From the NCBI GenBank assembly GCA_024709705.1, contig JANJWE010000072.1, forward strand, positions 1-5,141: DNA of 5,141 nt, read 5' to 3'. The stretch's first letter is position 1. Every line of letters begins with the position of its first letter. The DNA comes from Flavobacterium sp. (GTDB lineage Bacteria > Bacteroidota > Bacteroidia > Flavobacteriales > Flavobacteriaceae). Made by a program: the position numbers and the translations under genes. Shown piece after piece: positions 1 to 4,429 of this stretch. The notes beneath the pieces are model-generated. The model did no database searches, was not told the DNA's origin, and saw only the letters and a program-made list of their open reading frames with translations.

Positions 1-86
1 GTTTCATACTTTCCTTGTAAATAAGTAGGTTGCAAGTCGATGCTTGGTAAGGAATTGTGGGCGAAATTATCTGTGTAGTGTATCAT
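1..86 (-). CDS. N-terminal fragment of a probable aromatic acid-CoA ligase (AMP-binding enzyme), runs off the left edge
   Basis: An ATG at 86-84 on the minus strand opens a frame with no stop to the window edge (28 codons plus two bases). It begins MIHYTDNFAHNSLPSID and continues with LQPTYLQGKYE. The pattern D-x-FA-x4-LP-x5-P resembles the first residues of benzoate- and 2-aminobenzoate-CoA ligases, which typically start with a D-x-FAR-x2-LP stretch followed by a Pro about 6 residues later. Such a ligase would make the aryl-CoA used by the fusion flavoenzyme upstream in the same block, and this context supports the call. The residues after the Pro (LQGKYE) do not match the usual ligase continuation, and the AMP-binding signature lies outside the window, so the family is uncertain. 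That it is a real gene is more secure: it lies on the same strand as its neighbours, 43 bp after the lipoprotein stop codon. The leader before the ATG consists almost entirely of an 8-bp tandem repeat, with no Shine-Dalgarno sequence. Confidence 0.5.
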   Translation of the reverse strand, partial: MIHYTDNFAHNSLPSIDLQPTYLQGKYE

Positions 87-126
87 TTTCTGATTTGCTG
101 AGTTGCTGAGAAACTAAGTTGCTGAG
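87..126. repeat. 8-bp imperfect tandem repeat forming the leader of the leftmost gene
   Basis: Five consecutive 8-bp units can be read on the plus strand: TTTCTGAT (87-94), TTGCTGAG (95-102), TTGCTGAG (103-110), AAACTAAG (111-118) and TTGCTGAG (119-126). Three units are identical and the other two are degenerate. The array fills the space between the lipoprotein stop codon (132-130, minus strand) and the ATG at 86-84, so the transcript would carry CUCAGCAA-type units right up to the start codon. No stem-loop is evident. It resembles the short dispersed intergenic repeats found in Flavobacterium genomes, but copy number cannot be judged from one window. Confidence 0.75.
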
Positions 127-129
127 ATT

Positions 130-663
130 TTAGGCAACACCGTTTATTGCAAAACTTTCTAATTTATTGGTTTTAAGATTTATTATTGTAATCCAATAAG
201 AAACACCGCCATCCAAAATCATTTTGTATTCTTCTTTCCAAAATCGATCATCTTGATTTTTACTATTTTTGTCTAAATCAAAAGAAACATGCAGCATTTT
301 ATCTCCATTAGAATTAATGTAGCCTAAATATTGTCTTTTGTAATCCTTTAAATTTCTAAAAATAAATCTTTTATCTTTACTTTTATTTCTTTTTTTTAAG
401 TCTAATTTTAAAATTTCTTCAGCTTGATTAACTTCCTCAATTGTGGGTGTGAATCTTTTAAGAGATTTATCAATTTCATTCGTTTCAAAATTTTCTTTAA
501 AAACTTCTCCAATACTATTATTATTTCGAATCAAATAAGCATTTTCATTTTCTTTTATTTCAATAAAAGGAGTTGATTTACAAGAAGAAAATAGTATTAC
601 TATTAAAAGTAATATAGCATTTCTGATGGATGAAAAATTCCTATTGATTTTTGTAATTGCCAT
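130..663 (-). CDS. Small AT-rich lipoprotein of unknown function
   Basis: This 177-residue protein has a long n-region with basic residues (K5, R8, R14), a hydrophobic stretch at 16-25 (AILLLIVILF) and a lipobox FSSC with the lipidated Cys at 28. It should be processed by signal peptidase II and anchored in the envelope. The mature part is charged and Lys/Asn-rich. Its C-terminal third has the pattern RQYLGYINSNGDK (about 110-122), then FWKEE, DGGVSYW and a terminal ING-x-A. I recognise this style from uncharacterised secreted Bacteroidota proteins, and no function can be given. The gene starts 8 bp after the stop codon of the fusion flavoenzyme, which suggests co-transcription. Its base composition differs from its neighbours: positions 361-420 contain only 8 G/C out of 60, against about 25 of 60 at 2701-2760 in the flavoenzyme. 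It looks like a later insertion into a catabolic operon. The ATG at 663 is supported by the complete signal peptide that follows. Confidence 0.85.
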   Translation of the reverse strand: MAITKINRNFSSIRNAILLLIVILFSSCKSTPFIEIKENENAYLIRNNNSIGEVFKENFETNEIDKSLKRFTPTIEEVNQAEEILKLDLKKRNKSKDKRFIFRNLKDYKRQYLGYINSNGDKMLHVSFDLDKNSKNQDDRFWKEEYKMILDGGVSYWITIINLKTNKLESFAINGVA

Positions 664-671
664 TGATATTG

Positions 672-2981
672 CTATTTTTTATTACTCTTCGGTTTCAACG
701 CTTTCTTCATTCCTTCCATTTGTTTTCGTTCTGATGATTTTAACGGATACAAATGCGAACTTCCCATTTTATATTGTAGTGGGATATCATCTATTTGCGC
801 ATTTTCATACGCTTGAGCAGTTCTAACAAAGTTGGCATCAGCTAATAAAGGTCGGCCGAGTGCGACTAAATCGGCTCTTCCGTTTAAAATAATGGTGTTG
901 ATTTGATCAATATCTTGAATGTAACCAGCAGTAATGGTTGGGATATGAACCGTATTTCGAACTAAATCAGAGAAAGGCGTTTGCCACATTCTGCCCATTT
1001 GTGGTTTTTGATGTGCAACGGTATTTCCAGTGGAAACATTGATGACATCTGCCCCGGCTGATTTGAAAGCATTGACAATGTAAATCACCTCTTCCTCTGA
1101 AATGCCATTTTCAGCCCAATCGGAAGCAGAAATCCGTACCGACATAGGTTTGTGTTGCGGAAATACGTTTCGCATTTCAGTAAATACTCGCAATGGGAAT
1201 TTGATTCGATTTTCGATACTACCGCCAAATTCATCTTTCCGAATATTGGTTAACGGTGATAAAAACGAAGCCAATAAAAATCCGTGATGAGCTTGTAATT
1301 CAATCAAATCAAAACCTGCTTGATCAGCATTTAGGGTTGCATGAACAAATTCAGCCGTAATTTGATTCATGTCATCCAAAGTCATTTCTCTTGGCGTTGC
1401 CATGTCGGAATGAAATGGAATAGGAGAGGCCGAGAGCAATTCCCATGCCTTTTCAATTGATTCATTTTGTCTTTCCCAAGGTTTTTTGATAGCTGCTTTT
1501 CGACCGGAATGACCCAATTGAATTCCGATTTTGGTTTGGGTATTTTGATGAATAAAATCAGTTATTTTTTTCCATTCAATTACTTGATTTTCATTATAAT
1601 TACCGGCACAACCTAAAGTGATACGTCCGGTTGGTGAAACCGCTGTCATTTCGGTTAAAATCAATCCCACGCCACCGGTTGCCCGACTTCCGTAATGTAC
1701 CAAATGCCAATTGTTAACCAAACCGTTTTCGGCAGAATATTGTCCCATTGGAGCCATGACAATTCGATTAACTAATTCTAAATCTCTTAATTTAAAAGTA
1801 GAAAATGCCGCTGATTTTGAGTTGGGAGTGGGGAGATGGGAGTTGGGAGTTTTAAAGAATTCATTTACAACTTTATCCGTAAACGATTTATCTCGAATTT
1901 GAAGGTTTTCAAACGTTACTTTTTTGGAACGTGTCATACAGCCAAACGCAAACTGATAAAACGGATGTAGCATGTGTCGATTCATATTTTCAAACCAATC
2001 TAAAGAAACCAAGGCCGCATATTGAATCATTTCTACCGTATTTCTTCGGGTTTTATCATATTGAGCAAAAGCGGCTTGCACATCATTTGGATTGGCAATC
2101 ACGGCATCAGATAATCCTATTGCTGAATCCATCGCTAATTTGGTTCCGGAGCCAATAGAGTAGTGGGCGGTAGCTTTTGCATCGCCTAACAAAACGATAT
2201 TGTTGTAAAACCATTTTTCATTGGTTACATGCGGAAATTGTCGCCAATGCGATTTATTGGAAATCAGTGGGTGTCCATCTAATTCTTCGGCAAATAGTTC
2301 ACTTATTTTATTGATTGTATCTTCTTCATTGGTCACTTCAAAACCCATTTTTTGCCAAGTTTTATCGCTACATTCAAAAATCCAAGTACTCATGCCTTCT
2401 TCATATTGATAGGAGTGAGCCACAATCGTTCCGTGTGGAGTTGAACGGAAAAAATAGGTAAAAGCATCTAAGGGCTTGGTGGAACCTAACCAAACGAAGC
2501 GGTTCTTTTTGAGTTGAATTCTGGTGCCGAATTCATTAGCAAATTGGGTTCGAATGGCACTTCCAATTCCGTCACAAGCCACAATGATATCGGAATCGGC
2601 AAACTGACTTAAATCATCCACATTTTGTTCAAAGTGAAGATTAACACCTTCTTCGCGACAACGTTGGTGTAATAATTTCAATAACGTTTTACGCGAACAA
2701 CCGCAAAATCCGTTTCCGGAAATGTTTACGGTTTGTCCATCTCGAGCTATGATAATATCATCCCAATAAGCAAATTCACTGCGAATGAGTTCATAAGAGG
2801 GTAAATCACGCATTAAAAATTCACCTAAGGTTTCATCGGAGAATACCACGCCGAATCCGAAACTATCATCAGGTTTGTTCCGTTCATAGACATCGATTTG
2901 GCAATGCGGCATTGCTTTTTTGGTTAATATGGAAAAGTAGAGTCCACCCGGACCGCCACCGATTACTGTTATTTTTTTCAT
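672..2981 (-). CDS. Bifunctional FAD monooxygenase / old-yellow-enzyme fusion (2-aminobenzoyl-CoA monooxygenase/reductase or salicylyl-CoA 5-hydroxylase type)
   Basis: This 769-residue protein has two flavin domains. Residues 1 to about 370 are a class A flavoprotein hydroxylase: dinucleotide motif GGGPGG (8-13), FGFGVVFSDETLG (41-53), SRKTLL (96-101), DG motif at D137-G138 and GD motif at G266-D267. Residues about 393-745 are an old yellow enzyme (NADH:flavin oxidoreductase) barrel: VMAPMGQYS (408-416), QLGHSGRK (488-495), HHGFLLASFLSPLTN (565-579), RKDEFGGSIENR (581-592) and a phosphate-binding loop ending ALGRPLL (707-713). This order and length match 2-aminobenzoyl-CoA monooxygenase/reductase, which hydroxylates and then reduces the aryl-CoA ring, and salicylyl-CoA 5-hydroxylase (SdgC type). 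Sequence alone does not decide between these substrates. The neighbouring flavin reductase and putative CoA ligase support an aryl-CoA pathway in the cytoplasm. Oddities are a linker (378-388) encoded by a 7-bp tandem repeat, Gln563 where old yellow enzymes usually carry the first active-site His, and Gly413 where YqjM-type enzymes have Cys. The stop codon is TAG and the start has an A-rich leader. Confidence 0.9.
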   Translation of the reverse strand: MKKITVIGGGPGGLYFSILTKKAMPHCQIDVYERNKPDDSFGFGVVFSDETLGEFLMRDLPSYELIRSEFAYWDDIIIARDGQTVNISGNGFCGCSRKTLLKLLHQRCREEGVNLHFEQNVDDLSQFADSDIIVACDGIGSAIRTQFANEFGTRIQLKKNRFVWLGSTKPLDAFTYFFRSTPHGTIVAHSYQYEEGMSTWIFECSDKTWQKMGFEVTNEEDTINKISELFAEELDGHPLISNKSHWRQFPHVTNEKWFYNNIVLLGDAKATAHYSIGSGTKLAMDSAIGLSDAVIANPNDVQAAFAQYDKTRRNTVEMIQYAALVSLDWFENMNRHMLHPFYQFAFGCMTRSKKVTFENLQIRDKSFTDKVVNEFFKTPNSHLPTPNSKSAAFSTFKLRDLELVNRIVMAPMGQYSAENGLVNNWHLVHYGSRATGGVGLILTEMTAVSPTGRITLGCAGNYNENQVIEWKKITDFIHQNTQTKIGIQLGHSGRKAAIKKPWERQNESIEKAWELLSASPIPFHSDMATPREMTLDDMNQITAEFVHATLNADQAGFDLIELQAHHGFLLASFLSPLTNIRKDEFGGSIENRIKFPLRVFTEMRNVFPQHKPMSVRISASDWAENGISEEEVIYIVNAFKSAGADVINVSTGNTVAHQKPQMGRMWQTPFSDLVRNTVHIPTITAGYIQDIDQINTIILNGRADLVALGRPLLADANFVRTAQAYENAQIDDIPLQYKMGSSHLYPLKSSERKQMEGMKKALKPKSNKK
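1819..1851. repeat. 7-bp tandem repeat inside the flavoenzyme gene, encoding the interdomain linker
   Basis: On the plus strand the array reads GAGTTGG (1819-1825), GAGTGGG (1826-1832), GAGATGG (1833-1839), GAGTTGG (1840-1846) and a partial GAGTT (1847-1851), about 4.7 units. Read on the coding strand it gives residues 378-388 (TPNSHLPTPNS), Pro/Ser/Asn-rich and not part of either enzyme domain. The G-run bias on one strand differs sharply from the rest of the gene. Because 7 is not a multiple of 3, gain or loss of a single unit would shift the reading frame and separate the hydroxylase from the reductase domain. Similar GGGAGTT-type strings occur as dispersed repeats in flavobacteria, so insertion of such an element into a permissive linker is likely. 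Confidence 0.85.
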
Positions 2982-2992
2982 TTTTATTTTGA

Positions 2993-3020
2993 CACGGATT
3001 TCACCGATTTACACTGATTT
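2993..3020. repeat. Three 9-bp near-identical units between flavin reductase and flavoenzyme genes
   Basis: The plus strand reads CACGGATTT (2993-3001), CACCGATTT (3002-3010), one A, then CACTGATTT (3012-3020). The three units differ only at their fourth base. The array takes up most of the 52-bp gap between the stop codon of the flavin reductase-like gene and the ATG of the fusion enzyme. It does not form an obvious hairpin and has no T-run, so it does not look like an attenuator. Strings of this kind (CACGGATTTCAC...) are familiar as dispersed intergenic repeats in Bacteroidota and some other bacteria. Confidence 0.75.
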
Positions 3021-3033
3021 TTTAAACTTTAAA

Positions 3034-3639
3034 TTACGCCCTTTTAATCGAAAAAAGTTCTCCCAACGTACTGTAATTTGAACCTGCTAAACGAGCTATG
3101 GGTTTATAAACCTCTAAATTGATTCGATTGTTTTCCATCAAAACAGCATCATCAATGTGAATGGTTTTTATTTTTCCGATGACCATACAGGCACCGCCAC
3201 CGTCATTATTATCGATAAAATAGTGATGAATCATTTCACATTCCAAATGAATCGGACTTTCTTTGACGCGTTTGGGTTTGATGAAAACAGAATCCATCGG
3301 AGTAAGGTTGGTTAATTCAAATTCATCTACATTGGCTGGAACAGCTGCAGAGGTGGCATTCATGGCTTCAACGGTATCAAGAGTTGCTAAATTCACAACA
3401 AATTCGCCGTTACTTAATACATTGTTCAAGGTGTCTTTATTCTTGTTATTGTCTCTTGCGGTTGAAAACATCACACAAGGCGGGTCATGAGACACCATGT
3501 TAAAATAAGAAAAAGGAGCGAGATTATTGATTCCGTTTTCACCAATTGTTGAAATCCAACCAATGGGTCTGGGAATGATGGTACCGGTTAGGAGTTTGTA
3601 CAAAACAGAGGGTTCTGTTTTTAGGGTGTCAAATTGCAT
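3034..3639 (-). CDS. Flavin reductase-like protein (DIM6/NTAB family, FMN-binding split barrel)
   Basis: This 201-residue protein matches the flavin reductase-like family along its full length. Visible family features are PRPIGWIST (23-31), NLAPFSYFN (39-47), PPCVMFS (53-59), KDT (68-70), GEFVVNLA (78-85) and a C-terminal IARLAGSNYSTLGE (181-194). Members bind FMN and either reduce free flavin with NAD(P)H for a partner monooxygenase or act as oxidoreductases themselves. It is the first gene of the minus-strand block, 52 bp ahead of the fusion flavoenzyme, and probably belongs to the same pathway. Its exact role is open, because the fusion enzyme family is understood to take electrons from NADH directly and would not strictly need a separate reductase. 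The start at 3639 fits the family's usual N-terminus, and the leader (ACAAACCAACT before ATG) has no Shine-Dalgarno sequence, as is normal in Bacteroidota. Confidence 0.85.
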   Translation of the reverse strand: MQFDTLKTEPSVLYKLLTGTIIPRPIGWISTIGENGINNLAPFSYFNMVSHDPPCVMFSTARDNNKNKDTLNNVLSNGEFVVNLATLDTVEAMNATSAAVPANVDEFELTNLTPMDSVFIKPKRVKESPIHLECEMIHHYFIDNNDGGGACMVIGKIKTIHIDDAVLMENNRINLEVYKPIARLAGSNYSTLGELFSIKRA

Positions 3640-3658
3640 AGTTGGTTTGTTGTTTCTA

Positions 3659-3666
3659 CAAATTAA
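3659..3666 (-). promoter_or_regulatory. Possible -7 promoter box for the catabolic block
   Basis: On the minus strand the sequence TTAATTTG lies 19 bp upstream of the flavin reductase ATG and matches five of the six fixed positions of the Bacteroidota -7 consensus TAnnTTTG. No convincing TTG-type -33 element is present at the usual distance. Location upstream of the first gene of the block is the main support. It predicts a very short 5' leader. Confidence 0.3.
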
Positions 3667-3871
3667 AGGAAATTGACCAATATTTTTTTATTTCTTAGAT
3701 CAAAAATTTCAAGAAATTAAAATCAAGACTTGTAAATGTCTGAAAATCCTATCAATGTTTAAAATCAAATAAATTTAAATAGTTTTTATTATTGTCGCCT
3801 TAAAATTATGTTCTCTGTAATTTTTAATTAAAAAAATTATCAAAATTGTTTTTACATTATTGCTAATTTAA

Positions 3872-3879
3872 TATATTTA
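3872..3879 (+). promoter_or_regulatory. Possible -7 promoter box for the InsA-like gene
   Basis: TATATTTA matches five of the six fixed positions of TAnnTTTG and lies 16 bp before the ATG at 3896. A TTG at 3846-3848 could be the -33 element, although the spacing of 23 bp is slightly long. In DNA this AT-rich such matches are common, so this is a weak call. Confidence 0.25.
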
Positions 3880-3895
3880 TGCAAATTTTTTATAT

Positions 3896-4315
3896 ATGGA
3901 GATTTTAGCGTGTCCAAAATGTCAAAACAATCAAATTGTTAAAAGTGGGATTATTAAAGATAGACAGCGGTATTTGTGTAAAAAATGTAATTACTATTTT
4001 ACGGTCAATAAGTTAGGAAAAAAGATAGATGATTACTATGTCACAAAAGCACTTCAATTGTACTTAGAAGGATTGAGTTACCGTGAAATTGAACGCATTA
4101 TCGGGGTTTCTCATGTTACGGTGAGCAATTGGGTCAAAGAGTTTAAAATCAAAAAACCCGCACATACCGATTACCATCCCACTTATAAGATATACAACCA
4201 TTTAGAGTTGGTAGAATTCTTAAAAAATAAAGACCAATTGAAAGGTGCCGGCATGATTATAACCGAATTAGGAGACAAGTTTATGCTCATAAAATGGGAG
4301 CGTTTCAAGGATTAA
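3896..4315 (+). CDS. InsA-like zinc-ribbon / helix-turn-helix protein, probably a domesticated transposase fragment
   Basis: This is a 139-residue protein. Residues 6-31 form a zinc ribbon with two Cys pairs, CPKC (6-9) and CKKC (28-31), and aromatic residues after the second pair (YYF). Residues about 49-84 form a helix-turn-helix: ALQLYLEGLSYREIERI leading into IGVSHVTVSNWVKEF. This is the architecture of InsA, the DNA-binding N-terminal part of IS1-type transposases (about 91 residues). Here a further 50 or so residues follow (YHPTYKIYNHLELVEFL to LIKWERFKD at the C-terminus) that show no DDE catalytic motifs and that I cannot assign. No insB-like frame follows, and no terminal inverted repeats or target duplications are visible around it. 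I read it as an intact, domesticated transcription regulator, probably acting on its neighbours (the porin 110 bp downstream or the divergent block). A solo remnant of an insertion sequence is the alternative, but the clean frame and extra C-terminal domain argue against decay. Confidence 0.8.
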   Translation: MEILACPKCQNNQIVKSGIIKDRQRYLCKKCNYYFTVNKLGKKIDDYYVTKALQLYLEGLSYREIERIIGVSHVTVSNWVKEFKIKKPAHTDYHPTYKIYNHLELVEFLKNKDQLKGAGMIITELGDKFMLIKWERFKD

Positions 4316-4358
4316 CTATAGTATTTTACAAAAATATATAACAAAATTTTTTTCCTCC

Positions 4359-4429
4359 TCATAAAAATAGAATTTGGTACAGTCAAAAACAGACGAACTA
4401 AACCATTTAAACCAAAATTCTATTTATGA
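4359..4429 (+). promoter_or_regulatory. Long inverted repeat spanning the porin leader and start codon
   Basis: The left arm AAATAGAATTTGGT (4365-4378) is the complement of the right arm ACCAAAATTCTATTT (4411-4425) apart from one extra A. After a two-base bulge (4363-4364) pairing resumes: TCAT (4359-4362) is complementary to ATGA (4426-4429), which includes the porin ATG. The loop is 32 bases. If transcribed, the start codon would be sequestered in a stem. If the promoter lies inside (TAGAATTTG at 4368-4376 resembles a -7 box with one extra spacer base), the arms could instead be a DNA operator. The arms are far longer than the chance palindromes elsewhere in the window. Confidence 0.6.

Larger units (their letters stand above)
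3640..3895. other. Divergent intergenic region, AT-rich
   Basis: These 256 bp separate the minus-strand catabolic block from the plus-strand InsA-like gene and must hold promoters for both directions. I see no open frame of note and no RNA gene. Small inverted repeats are present: AATTTC-AA-GAAATT (3705-3718), and TAATTTTT with AAAAATTA separated by six bases (3818-3839). Both could be operators, but arms made almost wholly of A/T are expected by chance in DNA of this composition. Confidence 0.6.

Noticed and set aside
626..826. 66-codon plus-strand open frame overlapping the ends of the lipoprotein and flavoenzyme genes
   Set aside because: It is antisense to two well-supported genes, and its hydrophobic look is the mirror of the lipoprotein signal peptide and Lys-rich C-terminus of the flavoenzyme.
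1102..2409. Several plus-strand open frames of 60-75 codons within the flavoenzyme gene
   Set aside because: All are antisense to a continuous 769-codon gene with motifs throughout, and none has a recognisable protein signature.
3263..3490. 75-codon plus-strand open frame within the flavin reductase-like gene
   Set aside because: It is antisense to a gene with clear family motifs over its whole length.
4316..4353. Rho-independent terminator after the InsA-like gene
   Set aside because: The T-run (4347-4353) has no G/C stem before it. ACTATAGT at 4315-4322 is only an 8-bp palindrome.
4354..4360. CCTCCTC, identical to the anti-Shine-Dalgarno core; its complement GAGGAGG could be a ribosome binding site on the minus strand
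   Set aside because: No ATG follows on the minus strand. The only nearby start (TTG) opens a 10-codon frame. On the plus strand the string has no clear partner and may be chance.
3896..4425. A complete IS1-type insertion sequence
   Set aside because: No catalytic frame follows the InsA-like gene, and no terminal inverted repeats or target duplication were found around it. The inverted repeat at 4359-4429 has both arms downstream of the gene.
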